Part shown: piece after piece, positions 1-8,828 of the stretch
How the letters are laid out: each line of letters opens with the position of its first letter
How positions within the stretch are numbered: the stretch's first letter is position 1
Assembly: GCF_027923705.1 (NCBI RefSeq)
Contig: NZ_AP026442.1
Location: forward strand, 992,001 to 1,056,000
Reading direction: 5' to 3'
Length of the DNA: 64,000 bases
From: Cellulomonas sp. NTE-D12
GTDB lineage: Bacteria > Actinomycetota > Actinomycetes > Actinomycetales > Cellulomonadaceae
The notes under the pieces: generated by a model
What the model was told of the DNA's origin: nothing
Seen by the model: only the letters and a program-made list of their open reading frames with translations
The model's database searches: none
Program-made: the position numbers and the translations under genes

Positions 1-285
1 CCGTTCGAGGCGGTCGACCCCGTCTCGGCCGCGAACATCCGGGACATCCTCGCGGCGTACGTGGCGGGCGGCGGCACGGTGATCGTCTCGTCGCACGTGA
101 TGGACCTGGTCCAGCGGATGTGCGACCACGTCGCGGTGATCGCCGGCGGCCACGTGCTGGCCGCGGGCACGGTGGACGAGGTGCGCGGAGCCGGCACGCT
201 GGAGGACCGGTTCGTGCAGCTGGTCGGCGGACGCATCACGGGCGGGGGACTGGCGTGGTTGGGCACCTCGTCCGCCTCAAGCTGA
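1..285 (+). CDS. ABC transporter ATP-binding protein, C-terminal fragment
   Basis: The frame is open from the first base, so the gene starts upstream of the window. It begins at PFEAVDP, which matches the Walker B/D-loop end of an ABC ATPase (normally DEPFEAVDP). This is followed by VIVSSHVMD, the switch-histidine segment of the H-loop, and a terminal regulatory stretch ending in QLVGG. It is therefore the last ~94 residues of an exporter-type nucleotide-binding domain. The permease gene starts inside its 3' end (31-base overlap), so the two form one transporter whose substrate cannot be told from this fragment. Confidence 0.85.
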   Translation, partial: PFEAVDPVSAANIRDILAAYVAGGGTVIVSSHVMDLVQRMCDHVAVIAGGHVLAAGTVDEVRGAGTLEDRFVQLVGGRITGGGLAWLGTSSASS

Positions 286-1817
286 GGCTGCTCGCCAACG
301 GGCTGAAGCGCAGCGCCTGGCAGGTGGTGCTGATGATCCTCGGCCTGGTGTACGGCCTGGGCCTGCTCATGACGGTGGCGGGCGGCTTGGTCTACGTCAG
401 CACCCAGGCGCTGGTGCTTCGCGAGCTCGTGGTCGTCGTCGCCGGTGCTGCGCTGGTGCTCGCGTGGTGCGTGGTGCCGCTCGTCGCGTTCGGCGTCGAC
501 GCGACGATGGACCCCGCGCGCTTCGCGCCCTATCCCATCCGTCGGGCGCACCTGCTCACCGGCCTGGCGGTCTCCGGGCTGGTCGGCGTCCCCGGCCTGA
601 TGACGGTGCTCGCCGCGCTGGGCTCGGCGATCCTGTGGTGGCGCGAACCGGCGGCCCTGGTCGCCAGCCTGCTGGGCGCCGTCCTCGCGGTGGCGACCTG
701 CGTCGTCGGCTCGCGCGCGCTGACCACCGCGCTGGCTCGGGTGGTGGTGCGTCGGCGGGTGCGCGAGCTCGGCGCCGCGCTGGTGCTGATCCCGATGATG
801 TTCATCGGCCCGGCGATGTCCGCCCTCACCATGGGTGCGTCCCGCATCCGTGCGGCCGACATGACGCCGGTGGTGCAGGCCGTCGGCTGGACGCCGTTCG
901 GGGCGGCCTGGGCCCTGGCGCCCGACGTGGCGTCGGGACGCTGGTGGCAGGCGCTGGCGCGGCTGGTGGTCGCCCTCGCCACGGTCGCGGTGGCGGTGCT
1001 CGTCTGGGACCGGTCGCTCGCCCGGGCCCTGGTCGACCCGCCGCACGACGTGGCCGGGCGGCGTCAGCGCGGGCTCGGCTGGTTCGCCCGCGTGCCGGCC
1101 AGCCCACGGGGAGCCGTGGTGGCCCGGTGCCTGACCTACTGGATCCGCGATCCGCGCTACGCCATGGCGGTCGTGGCCGTGCCGATCTTCCCCGTGCTCT
1201 TCGCCGTGCTCGGCATGGGCAGCGGCCTGGTGCTGGCCGCGGGACCGCTCGCAGGTTTCCTGCTCGGCTGGTCCATCTCCTCCGACATCAGCTTCGACGG
1301 CCCGGCGTTCTGGGTGCACGTCGCTGCGGGGGTGCGCGGCGGGGTGGACCGCGTGGGACGCGTGCTGGCCGCCCTGGTGCTCGGCGTGCCGGTGGTGACG
1401 GTCATGACGATCGCGTGCGCGCTCTTCCTGCACCGTCCGGACGCCGTCGCGCCGCTGCTCGGCAGCGCCCTCGGCACCCTGACCACGACGCTCGGGGTCT
1501 CGTCCGTCGCCTCCGCACTCGTCGTCTACCGCGTGCGCAAGGCGGGAGAGAACCCGTTCTCCACCCAGCAGGGCGCCACGGTCCCCGCGATGCTCACGCA
1601 GCTCGCGGGGTGGACGACGGTCGGGCTGCTGTGCGCGCCGGTCACGGTGCTCGCCGTGATGTCGGTGGCCGGGCACCGCGAGGCGCTCGGCTGGGTCACC
1701 CTCGCGGTCGGCCCGGCGCTCGGGACGGGGCTGATGGCCCTCGGTGTGCGGCTCGGCGGTCGCACGCTCGACCGCACCGCCCCTGACCTGCTGCGCCGGC
1801 TGATCGCCATGGCCTGA
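255..1817 (+). CDS. ABC-2-type exporter permease
   Basis: About 520 residues rich in hydrophobic segments, with roughly 10-12 possible membrane spans (for example VVLMILGLVYGLGLLMTVAGG near the N-terminus, and several alanine/valine/leucine-rich spans later). The GTG at 255 was chosen because GGGGGA at 244-249 lies five bases before it; earlier in-frame codons sit inside the ATPase. The overlap with the ATP-binding gene implies translational coupling. It has no substrate-binding component and no EAA loop, which fits an exporter rather than an importer. The substrate is unknown; efflux of a lipid, drug or peptide is equally possible. Confidence 0.75.
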   Translation: MVGHLVRLKLRLLANGLKRSAWQVVLMILGLVYGLGLLMTVAGGLVYVSTQALVLRELVVVVAGAALVLAWCVVPLVAFGVDATMDPARFAPYPIRRAHLLTGLAVSGLVGVPGLMTVLAALGSAILWWREPAALVASLLGAVLAVATCVVGSRALTTALARVVVRRRVRELGAALVLIPMMFIGPAMSALTMGASRIRAADMTPVVQAVGWTPFGAAWALAPDVASGRWWQALARLVVALATVAVAVLVWDRSLARALVDPPHDVAGRRQRGLGWFARVPASPRGAVVARCLTYWIRDPRYAMAVVAVPIFPVLFAVLGMGSGLVLAAGPLAGFLLGWSISSDISFDGPAFWVHVAAGVRGGVDRVGRVLAALVLGVPVVTVMTIACALFLHRPDAVAPLLGSALGTLTTTLGVSSVASALVVYRVRKAGENPFSTQQGATVPAMLTQLAGWTTVGLLCAPVTVLAVMSVAGHREALGWVTLAVGPALGTGLMALGVRLGGRTLDRTAPDLLRRLIAMA

Positions 1818-1821
1818 CCCG

Positions 1822-1827
1822 TAGACT
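1822..1827 (+). promoter_or_regulatory. -10 hexamer TAGACT for leaderless ychF
   Basis: TAGACT ends eight bases before the GTG of ychF, and there is no Shine-Dalgarno in the gap. This is where a -10 element would place the transcript start on or next to the start codon. No convincing -35 was seen. Confidence 0.5.
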
Positions 1828-1835
1828 CTCCCGCC

Positions 1836-2912
1836 GTGGCGCTCACCATCGGCATCGTCGGCCTGCCCAACGTCGGCAAGTCCACCCTCTTCAACGCTCT
1901 GACGCAGGCCCAGGTGCTCGCCGCCAACTACCCGTTCGCGACCATCGAGCCCAACGTCGGCGTGGTTCCGCTGCCTGACCCCCGGCTGACCGAGCTCGCG
2001 CGCGTGTTCGACTCCGAGCGGACGATCCCGGCCACCGTGTCGTTCGTCGACATCGCCGGCATCGTCAAGGGTGCGAGCGAGGGCGAGGGGCTGGGCAACA
2101 AGTTCCTCGCCAACATCCGTGAGGCCGACGCGATCTGCGTGGTGACCAGGGCGTTCGCCGACCCGGACGTGGTCCACGTCGAGGGTCGTGTCGAGCCGCT
2201 GGCGGACATCGAGACGATCCACACCGAGCTGGCGCTCGCGGACCTGCAGACCCTGGAGAAGGTGGTGCCGCGCCTGGAGAAGGAGGTGCGGCTCAAGCGG
2301 GCCGACGCCGCATCCCTGGCCGCCGCGCAGCAGGCGCAGGCGGTGCTGGAGGACGGTCGCCCGCTCTCACTGGCCGACGGTGTGGACGTCCAGACGCTGG
2401 CGGAGTTCGGCCTGCTCACGACCAAGCCGTTCATCTACGTGTTCAACACGGACGACGAGGGCCTGGCGGACACCGCGATGCAGGAGAGGCTGCGGGCGGC
2501 CGTCGCGCCCGCCGACGCCGTGTTCCTCGACGCGAAGTTCGAGGCCGAGCTGGTCGAGCTCGAGCCGGACGAGGCCCGCGAGATGCTCGCCGCAAACGGT
2601 CAGGAGGAGTCCGGGCTGGACCAGCTGGCCCGCGTCGGGTTCCACACCCTCGGCCTGCAGACGTACCTCACCGCCGGCCCGAAGGAGGCCCGCGCGTGGA
2701 CCATCCACCAGGGCTGGACGGCACCGCAGGCGGCCGGGGTGATCCACACGGACTTCCAGAAGGGCTTCATCAAGGCCGAGGTGATCAGCTACGCGGACCT
2801 GGTCGAGGCGGGCTCCGTGGCAGCGGTGCGCGCCGCCGGCAAGGCGCGGATCGAGGGCAAGGACTACGTGATGGCCGACGGCGACGTGGTGGAGTTCCGC
2901 TTCAACGTGTGA
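1836..2912 (+). CDS. ychF: Redox-regulated ATPase YchF (Obg-related)
   Basis: 358 residues, close to the usual ~363. The P-loop GLPNVGKS is at residues 9-16 and is followed by NYPFATIEPNVG, the switch region typical of YchF. A coiled-coil-like helical insert lies mid-protein, and the C-terminal TGS domain includes the conserved stretch around IHTDFQKGFIKAEV. In this family NKxD is replaced, so ATP is preferred over GTP; VFNTDDE is the matching region here. YchF binds ribosomes and is linked to stress and translation. The GTG start follows a -10-like hexamer with no ribosome-binding site, so translation is probably leaderless. Confidence 0.96.
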   Translation: MALTIGIVGLPNVGKSTLFNALTQAQVLAANYPFATIEPNVGVVPLPDPRLTELARVFDSERTIPATVSFVDIAGIVKGASEGEGLGNKFLANIREADAICVVTRAFADPDVVHVEGRVEPLADIETIHTELALADLQTLEKVVPRLEKEVRLKRADAASLAAAQQAQAVLEDGRPLSLADGVDVQTLAEFGLLTTKPFIYVFNTDDEGLADTAMQERLRAAVAPADAVFLDAKFEAELVELEPDEAREMLAANGQEESGLDQLARVGFHTLGLQTYLTAGPKEARAWTIHQGWTAPQAAGVIHTDFQKGFIKAEVISYADLVEAGSVAAVRAAGKARIEGKDYVMADGDVVEFRFNV

Positions 2913-2985
2913 CCCTGGTGGCCGCACCGACCGGCCCGGCGAGCCGCCGGTCGGACCGCAGGCTGCGACTGGAGGGAGCACGCGC

Positions 2986-3525
2986 GTGACGGTGATCGCA
3001 GACGCGGCCTCGCCCCTGCGCCGGCTGACCCTCGGTGACGCACCGGTCCTCGCGCGGCTGGTCCGGGCAAACCGGGACTTCCTCGCGCCGACGAGCCCGG
3101 TGCGCACCGAGGACTGGTTCACCGACGAGGGGCAGGAGCGCGCGGTGCGGACGGCGCTTGCGTCCGCCGAGGCGGGAACGATCTACCCCGCCGTGCTGGT
3201 CGAGGGCGGCGACGTGGTGGGGATCCTCAACCTCAACAGCATCATCCGGGGCGCCTTCCAGTCCGCGAGCGTCGGCTACTGGGTGGCGCAGGACCGCAAC
3301 GGCCGTGGGATCGCGACGAGGGCGGTCGCCGCAGCCAAGCGGCTCGCGGCTGAGGAGCTCGGGCTCCATCGGCTCGAGGCGAGCACGCTGCTCGACAACA
3401 CCGCCTCCCAGCGCGTGCTGACCTCGAACGGGTTCGTCCAGTACGGCGTGGCGCCGGACTACCTGCGAATCGCGGGCCGGTGGCAAGCCCATGCACTCTT
3501 CCAGGTGACATTCCCGGGCTCGTGA
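2986..3525 (+). CDS. GNAT N-acetyltransferase, RimJ/RimL type
   Basis: 179 residues. QDRNGRGIAT at 102-111 is the acetyl-CoA pyrophosphate-binding motif (R/Q-x-x-G-x-G/A). It is followed by the conserved LEAST-x-D-N-x-A-S-x-R-V-L-x-x-N-G-F stretch of the RimJ/RimL subgroup, which acetylates N-terminal Ser/Ala of ribosomal proteins or small amines. The GTG start has a strong GGAGGG at 2971-2976. It lies 73 bases after ychF on the same strand and probably has its own or a shared transcript. The substrate is not predictable. Confidence 0.88.
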   Translation: MTVIADAASPLRRLTLGDAPVLARLVRANRDFLAPTSPVRTEDWFTDEGQERAVRTALASAEAGTIYPAVLVEGGDVVGILNLNSIIRGAFQSASVGYWVAQDRNGRGIATRAVAAAKRLAAEELGLHRLEASTLLDNTASQRVLTSNGFVQYGVAPDYLRIAGRWQAHALFQVTFPGS

Positions 3526-3614
3526 CGGCCGCTCGACGCCTGCGCGGGGATGCGGTCCCGCCCAGGCCCAGCAGTGGAGGGACGAGGTACCGAGCGAGTC
3601 CTCAGGCGCGACGG

Positions 3615-4610
3615 TCAGGCAAGAGGGAGCACCGTCAGCGTCACCCAGGCGTTGAGGCCGCGATGCTGCGCGTGGATCTCGTGCGGGCCGACAGCTGTGG
3701 GCTGGCACAACCCGTGCAGGCACGGCTGACCGTCCCAGGTGATGGTGGCCTCGTCGGTGGCGTCGCCGATGAGTGTCCCGTCCGGCTGATAGGCCTGGAC
3801 GGTGTAGGTCTGACCCCAACCGAGATACACGCTGGTGTCCTGATTGGGCGACAACGAGATGCTTCCGACCCAGGGGCGCGTCGACTCGTTGTTCCAGTAC
3901 TCGTCGGAGGCGACGATGCCGCCGATGATCTGCTCGTCGCGCGCCCCGTTCTGGATGGCCGCGACCCAGGTGCCTTGTCCCGGTTCGATGCTCCGGCGGA
4001 GGAGCCGCTGGTAGTAGCCGTCGACGACCGTGGTCAGATACTCGGTCGACAGCAGGAAGCCCAGCGAGACCTGCGTGCGGGTCGCTCCGCGGTCGAGCGC
4101 CGCCACCCAGCCGGTGACCTCTGAGCTACCGGCATCGCGGCCGAGGACATCGCGGTACAGGGCCCTGACCCAGTCCGCGGAGGTCCCGCCGTTGGTCGCC
4201 CAGTACTCAGGTGAGGCGATGAAGCCCGAGTCGAGCTGCTCGACGGTCATGCCTGCGCTCATGCCGCCTAGCCAGGACTGCAGGCCGCCTGCGTCGGGAC
4301 CACGCCCCAGGTAGGTGTCGTAGGCGTCGTCGATCAGGCCGGTCCGGAACTCCTCCGAGGAGGTGATCGCGTTGGCCACCGCGATGCGTGGCGTGCCCGA
4401 GATCAGTGCGGTCGACCACCCCACTTCGCCCGACCACTCCGGCGCCCGGTGGAAGAGATCCTCGTAGATGGAGATCACGTAGTTGTAGACCGCGTTCGCG
4501 GATGCGGGGTCGAGGACGGTGTGCCGGGGCGCAGCAGAGGCGGGTGCGGCCGTCGAGGCGACCAGCAGGCTGACGGCGGCGAGCGCGAGGGCCCGGTGAG
4601 TGATGCGCAC
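3615..4610 (-). CDS. Secreted DUF4214-repeat protein
   Basis: 331 residues. A Sec signal peptide covers the first ~30 residues (a basic start, a hydrophobic core, then PASAAP). The mature part has about four ~50-residue helical units of DUF4214 type, each with Y-x-x-x-L-x-R-x-x-(D)-x-x-G-x-x-x-W followed by F-x-x-S-x-E-Y (for example YLGRGPDAGGLQSWL and LYRDVLGRDAGSSEVTGWV). The last ~90 residues look like a beta-sandwich/Ig-like domain. DUF4214 occurs in S-layer-associated and RTX-type secreted proteins; its role here is unknown. The GTG start is supported by GGAGA four bases upstream. The gene converges on the acetyltransferase at 3525. Confidence 0.8.
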   Translation of the reverse strand: MRITHRALALAAVSLLVASTAAPASAAPRHTVLDPASANAVYNYVISIYEDLFHRAPEWSGEVGWSTALISGTPRIAVANAITSSEEFRTGLIDDAYDTYLGRGPDAGGLQSWLGGMSAGMTVEQLDSGFIASPEYWATNGGTSADWVRALYRDVLGRDAGSSEVTGWVAALDRGATRTQVSLGFLLSTEYLTTVVDGYYQRLLRRSIEPGQGTWVAAIQNGARDEQIIGGIVASDEYWNNESTRPWVGSISLSPNQDTSVYLGWGQTYTVQAYQPDGTLIGDATDEATITWDGQPCLHGLCQPTAVGPHEIHAQHRGLNAWVTLTVLPLA

Positions 4611-4673
4611 GTGGTCTCCAGGGGCTACCCGAGGAACAGGCGCGGCGGTGTCGCCGTGTCCGACGCCGGAATC

Positions 4674-4704
4674 GGTGTAGTGCGCACCAGCGCACCAGTG
4701 CACC
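4674..4704 (-). promoter_or_regulatory. Possible DUF4214-gene promoter with tandem 8-bp repeats
   Basis: On the minus strand a TACACC hexamer (4679-4674) is preceded by GCGCACCA repeated end to end at 4682-4689 and 4690-4697 (plus-strand reading), with a partial third copy, TGCACC, at 4699-4704. The repeats occupy the position of a -35 region, 72-94 bases before the GTG. No protein that binds such repeats is recognised. Confidence 0.3.
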
Positions 4705-4798
4705 GCGGCCGTGAGCGGAGCGTAGCCAGCCGCGGCGCCCTCGTGGCGCGATTCGCATTGCTGGTATGCGCCGACGCGGTGCAGCTCGGAGCACCCGC

Positions 4799-6007
4799 TC
4801 AAGAAGCAGCACGCTGCACCTCGGGGTACGGCCTGGACCCGGCCAGCAGCGGTTCCGGCAGGCCGCGCGCCACGTGGTCGACGAACGCGGCCAGGTAGGC
4901 GTCGGTGATGGCCAGCGCGTGGTCGCCGTCGATCGACCCGAGCCCGACCAGGGCGCGGAGCGGGGCGGCCAGGTAGTAGGCGCCGTAGTCGCTGAAGTTG
5001 AGGTGCCGGGCCCCGTCGAGCTGGAAGCTCCAGACAGGCCCGGTGCTGGCGGTCAGCAAGGTGCGGGCCGCATCGCGTGCGGACTGCTCGTCGGAGCCGC
5101 TCGGCCGGCAGGTGCCGGTGATGCAGGTGCCCTGGCTGGCCAGCAGCAGCACGGGCTTCTGCAGTCCGGACTGGACGACCGTGCCGAACTGGGTCCCGTC
5201 GAGGTCGGCCGCGCCTACGCAGTGCGGGTCGTCGTGGCAGGCCTGCAGGGCGGCGGCGCCGCCGAAGGAGTGCCCCAGGTACACGGTGGTGGCCGCGTCG
5301 ACATGCCCCGCGAACCGGCCGGTCGCATCCAGCGCCGCGACCCGGGACGCGGCGAAGCGGTCGTCGGCTGCCCATACGCTGACCAGCCGGTCGGCGGCCG
5401 GACGCATGGCCGCCGCGTCGGACTCCTGCAGGTTGCCGGCGGGTGTCGCACCCACCGGCCGTCCGTCCAGCACGGTCAGGTGGGCGCTGTAGGTGGGTGT
5501 GATGCCGGCGACCAGGTATCCGTGGCTCGCCAGGTTCTCCGCGAGCGTGGTGTATTGCGGCGCGGCCAGACCCAACCCTGGTTCGAGCACGACCACGGGG
5601 AACCGACCGGCCGCGGCGGGGGCGTCGGCGACGGCGTGCACCCGGACGTGGTCGAAACGGGTCTCGCCCAGCCCGAGCGGGCCGTGCAGGTGCAGTCCTG
5701 ACCATGCGCCCGGGGTGTAGCGCGCAGGTGCCGCGCCTGGCGCCGGTGCGGCCGGGTACCAGAGCCACACGGACAGCTCGCGTGGCGTGCCCGCCCGTGG
5801 GGCGAGCGGGTCGCTGCGGGCGTCGTCGGTCCAGTCGGCCATCGTCCGGCCGACGGGATACCGGCCGGTCGGGGCGGGGAGGGCGACCTCCTGCTGCTGC
5901 CGGACCGTCACGTAGCCGACGTACCCGCCGAGCGCCACCACCAGCACGATCGCCAGGACCAGCAGGGTCTTCAGCGCTCGGCGCAGCCCTCGACGGTGGG
6001 TGCGCAT
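4799..6007 (-). CDS. Membrane-anchored alpha/beta hydrolase, PAF-acetylhydrolase-like
   Basis: 402 residues. One N-terminal membrane segment (about 13-34) acts as an anchor, with the catalytic domain outside. The nucleophile elbow is GHSFGG with Ser247; the likely acid is Asp270 in DLDGTQFG and the histidine is His335 in GARHLNFSD. The layout LEPGLG (oxyanion region), GHSFGG, LDG, ARH matches the platelet-activating-factor acetylhydrolase II group, which act as lipases/esterases on short or oxidised acyl chains. Cys257, Cys263, Cys295 and Cys300 could form external disulphides. The ATG at 6007 has GGAG eight bases upstream and gives the anchor a proper basic N-terminus. Confidence 0.82.
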   Translation of the reverse strand: MRTHRRGLRRALKTLLVLAIVLVVALGGYVGYVTVRQQQEVALPAPTGRYPVGRTMADWTDDARSDPLAPRAGTPRELSVWLWYPAAPAPGAAPARYTPGAWSGLHLHGPLGLGETRFDHVRVHAVADAPAAAGRFPVVVLEPGLGLAAPQYTTLAENLASHGYLVAGITPTYSAHLTVLDGRPVGATPAGNLQESDAAAMRPAADRLVSVWAADDRFAASRVAALDATGRFAGHVDAATTVYLGHSFGGAAALQACHDDPHCVGAADLDGTQFGTVVQSGLQKPVLLLASQGTCITGTCRPSGSDEQSARDAARTLLTASTGPVWSFQLDGARHLNFSDYGAYYLAAPLRALVGLGSIDGDHALAITDAYLAAFVDHVARGLPEPLLAGSRPYPEVQRAAS

Positions 6008-6108
6008 CCACGCTGCTCCGAGTGGTGGCACGTGAATCGAACCTCCCTGCCGCGTGGTGGGCCCGCGATGAGCCGTGCTGGGACGATCCCACCGTTCAGG
6101 GTCTCCGG

Positions 6109-7674
6109 TCAGGCGTGCACCGCGCGGAGCCTGTCCAGCAGCGCCTGGCCGTCGGGAACGCCCAGGCCGGTGCACGGGTCCCAGCCGGGGCCGGCGGAGT
6201 AGGCCCCGTTGGTGCCCGACGTGATGTCCCGCAGGCCGCCGGTCGGCGCCCCCGCACGTGCACCGGCGTAGAGCTGCGGACCCAGCGGGCCGGGCAGCCG
6301 ACCCAGCCCTTCGGACAGGCGGCACACGAGTGCCGCCCACAGCGGTGCGACGGCGCTCGTCCCCCCGATGACGGTGTCCGTCCCGTCCACCCGGACGTCG
6401 TACCCCGTGGCGGGGTCGGCATCCCCGGCGACGTCGGGCACACCACGCCCCGACCGCCCGGTCGCGGCGTTCGCCGGCACGCCGACGCGGGACTGCCACG
6501 CCGGCGTCGGGTAGACGTCGCTCACCCCACCGCCCGTACCGCCCTGGCCGGCGCCGTGGAACCACACCGTCTCGGTCGCGACCCGGCCAGTCGTGGCGTC
6601 GGCGTGCAGCGTGGTGCCGCCGCAGCCGAGCGCCTGCGGGCTGGAGGCGGGGTAGTCGACGTGCGGCCGACCGTCGGTGGAGTTGTCGTTGCTGCCGTCG
6701 TCGCCGGAGGCCACGCACACCGTGACGCCCAGGGCGCCGGCGTCCGCCATCGCCTGGTCCATCGCGGCCCGGGCCTGCGCGGTCCACTGGTCCTCCGACT
6801 GCCCCCAGCTGATGCTCACGGCGGCCGGCGTCGGGCTCGCGTGCACCGCGGTCGCCAGCGCGTCGAGGAAGCCACGGTCGGTGTTCGGTGCGAAGTGCAC
6901 CACCAGGTCAGCGCCGGAGCAGAGAGCACCGGCGACCTCGATGTCGAGCATCACCTCACCGTCCGCGCCGGACGGGTTGCCGTCCGGGGCGTTCCCGGCG
7001 CCGTCCACGCCGACGGCCGTCACGGTCGGCGGGGAGATCACCCCGACGCGGGTCCAGTAGGCGGCCAGGTCGGCGTCGGTGTAGCCGCCGCCGAGCTCGA
7101 GGATGGCGAGCCTCTGCCCGGCGCCGGTGGTGCCGGCGGGGAACCGGTAGACGGTGCCGAGCTGCTGCGGGGTGAACGCTCTGGCGCCGGCGGCGGCGGG
7201 TCGAAACCGGGTCCTCGCCTGGGGCCTGTCGTCCAGACCCAGGACCGCGACCACCACGCCGGCCAACGGGCCGGGCACCGACAGCTCGCCGGTCCGCTGC
7301 CGGTGCGTGACGGTGCCGGTCCCGTCCGGTGCGGGTGACTCCACGAGCCCGAGGGAGGTGCCGAACACCCGTTCCAACGTCTGCAGGCTGCCCTGCGCCT
7401 GGACGCGCCGCGAGACCGGGTCCTCGGCCGTCACGCTGACCCCGGCCGCCGCCAGCGTGCGGCGCACCAGCTCCAGGTCCTGCGGATCCGCGCCGGCCGT
7501 CGCGGCGAGCTGCTCGCGGCTCAGCGGCGCACCACCGGGCGGTGGCAGCTCACCACGGCGGCGCAGCACGAGCGTCACCTCCACCGTCGCGGTCGGCTCG
7601 GGGCCGCCCACCGGCCGGGCGTCGGGCACCGGGTGCCGGGTGCTGCCGGGCAGGGAGTGTCGTTCCTCGCTCAT
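6109..7674 (-). CDS. S53 (sedolisin/kumamolisin-type) serine-carboxyl peptidase
   Basis: 521 residues: a pro-domain (about 25-160), then the catalytic domain. Catalytic Glu240 and Asp244 lie in GEVMLDIEVAGAL, oxyanion-side Asp325 in ASGDDGS, and nucleophile Ser440 in GGTSAVAPLWAAL. A C-terminal calcium-binding stretch spans about 482-505. This set is diagnostic of S53 endopeptidases active at acid pH. There is no recognisable signal peptide before the pro-domain, as in some bacterial kumamolisins, so the export route is unclear. The ATG at 7674 is placed by GGAGGG upstream; a longer upstream start would add only 12 residues and has no ribosome-binding site. Confidence 0.92.
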   Translation of the reverse strand: MSEERHSLPGSTRHPVPDARPVGGPEPTATVEVTLVLRRRGELPPPGGAPLSREQLAATAGADPQDLELVRRTLAAAGVSVTAEDPVSRRVQAQGSLQTLERVFGTSLGLVESPAPDGTGTVTHRQRTGELSVPGPLAGVVVAVLGLDDRPQARTRFRPAAAGARAFTPQQLGTVYRFPAGTTGAGQRLAILELGGGYTDADLAAYWTRVGVISPPTVTAVGVDGAGNAPDGNPSGADGEVMLDIEVAGALCSGADLVVHFAPNTDRGFLDALATAVHASPTPAAVSISWGQSEDQWTAQARAAMDQAMADAGALGVTVCVASGDDGSNDNSTDGRPHVDYPASSPQALGCGGTTLHADATTGRVATETVWFHGAGQGGTGGGVSDVYPTPAWQSRVGVPANAATGRSGRGVPDVAGDADPATGYDVRVDGTDTVIGGTSAVAPLWAALVCRLSEGLGRLPGPLGPQLYAGARAGAPTGGLRDITSGTNGAYSAGPGWDPCTGLGVPDGQALLDRLRAVHA

Positions 7675-7732
7675 CCCCGCACCCTCCCTCCGTGCACCCA
7701 CACCCGCCACCGCGGGAGCCGGGCCGGTGGGC

Positions 7733-8815
7733 TCAGTGCGCGACGGCCCCGGGCCTCTCGTCCCGCCGGGCCCGCGCGCCGACGACGACGCTCAGCCACA
7801 CGTGCCGCAGCATCGCGAGGAACACCACGATCCAGGCGACCAGCGCCACCCACAGCTCCACGCGCCCGACCATCCCCACCACCGGCAGCTGGTCCGCCTG
7901 GCCCAGGTAGATGCCGGCGACGCCGTACATGCCGAGCGGGAACACGATGCTCCACAGCGTGGCGTCGTACGGCAGGGGCAGGCGTCGGGCGACGTGCCGC
8001 CACCAGCCGGCGGCGACCAGCGCCGGGATCAGCCAGGTGGCGAACGCCCACAGCACCACGGTCAGGCCGGCGATCAGGCCTCGCGTCGCCTGCACCATCG
8101 GCGCGTCGGCCATCTCGACGATGCGCGCGCCCGCCAGCACCGAGATCGCGAGGGCGCCCATCGACACCCAGTAGGGCGCCGTGAGGTCCTCCGGCCCGAA
8201 CCGGTAGAGCATCAGCCGCAGCGCGACGAAGATCCCCGCGGCCGCGTAGAGGAACACCCCCACGGACCACGAGGTGACGGCGAGCACAGCCAGCTCGCGG
8301 CGGCCGGTGCCGAAGACGGGCTCGATGGTGGCCGCCGCGATCGCGACCGACTGGCTGGCGACCACCCAGATGAACCAGGTGCCGTTCGCGTCCGCGACGA
8401 TCGGCCGTTGCTGCCGACCGAGGGCGGCGGTCCACGGGACGACGTACCCGAGCACCAGCCACGAGGCGCCCGAGACGACCAGCAGCGCGGCGGTCGCCGC
8501 ATGGTGGCCGTCGGCCCCGAGCCGGACGCCCAGCACGTTGGTGGCGGCGACGAAGGTGAAGAAGCCGAAGGCACGTCTCGGGTCGTTGAAGTCGTCGCTC
8601 ACGGCGCGCCGGTACACGAGCAGGCGCCACGCGGTCAGGACGACCAGCACGGCGTAGCCGGCAGCGGTGATCGCGAGCAGGGTGTCGGAGATGACGACGA
8701 ACCCCTCGAGCCGCATGCCGACGGAGATGATGCCGGTGGCCATCACCAGAGCGAAGTACCCGGGCGTCAGGCCCTCGACGGCGCCGCGCACCCGGCCGCT
8801 CAGCTCGGTGGTCAC
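7733..8815 (-). CDS. TDT-family transporter (TehA/SLAC1-like)
   Basis: 360 residues with about ten membrane spans. It opens with LTPGYFALVMATGIISVG, the hallmark first helix of the tellurite-resistance/dicarboxylate transporter family (TehA, Mae1, SLAC1 anion channel fold). The conserved mid-protein phenylalanine gate region and WWRH segment also fit. Substrate could be C4-dicarboxylate, sulphite or another anion. The GTG start comes seven bases after a TAGCCT hexamer and lacks a Shine-Dalgarno, so it is read as leaderless. The gene ends 58 bases before the S53 peptidase start. Confidence 0.85.
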   Translation of the reverse strand: MTTELSGRVRGAVEGLTPGYFALVMATGIISVGMRLEGFVVISDTLLAITAAGYAVLVVLTAWRLLVYRRAVSDDFNDPRRAFGFFTFVAATNVLGVRLGADGHHAATAALLVVSGASWLVLGYVVPWTAALGRQQRPIVADANGTWFIWVVASQSVAIAAATIEPVFGTGRRELAVLAVTSWSVGVFLYAAAGIFVALRLMLYRFGPEDLTAPYWVSMGALAISVLAGARIVEMADAPMVQATRGLIAGLTVVLWAFATWLIPALVAAGWWRHVARRLPLPYDATLWSIVFPLGMYGVAGIYLGQADQLPVVGMVGRVELWVALVAWIVVFLAMLRHVWLSVVVGARARRDERPGAVAH

Positions 8816-8822
8816 CCGCCGC

Positions 8823-8828
8823 AGGCTA
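8823..8828 (-). promoter_or_regulatory. -10 hexamer TAGCCT sharing bases with an upstream stop codon
   Basis: On the minus strand TAGCCT ends seven bases before the TDT-transporter GTG. The first T of the hexamer is also the last template position of the TAG stop codon (8828-8826) of the VOC gene, so TAG serves both as stop codon and as the start of the -10. Confidence 0.5.

Noticed and set aside
3615..6092. An apparent 825-residue fusion of the DUF4214 protein with an upstream Arg/Pro-rich region
   Set aside because: The upstream part is the antisense-frame shadow of the hydrolase; the signal peptide and GGAGA place the true start at 4610.
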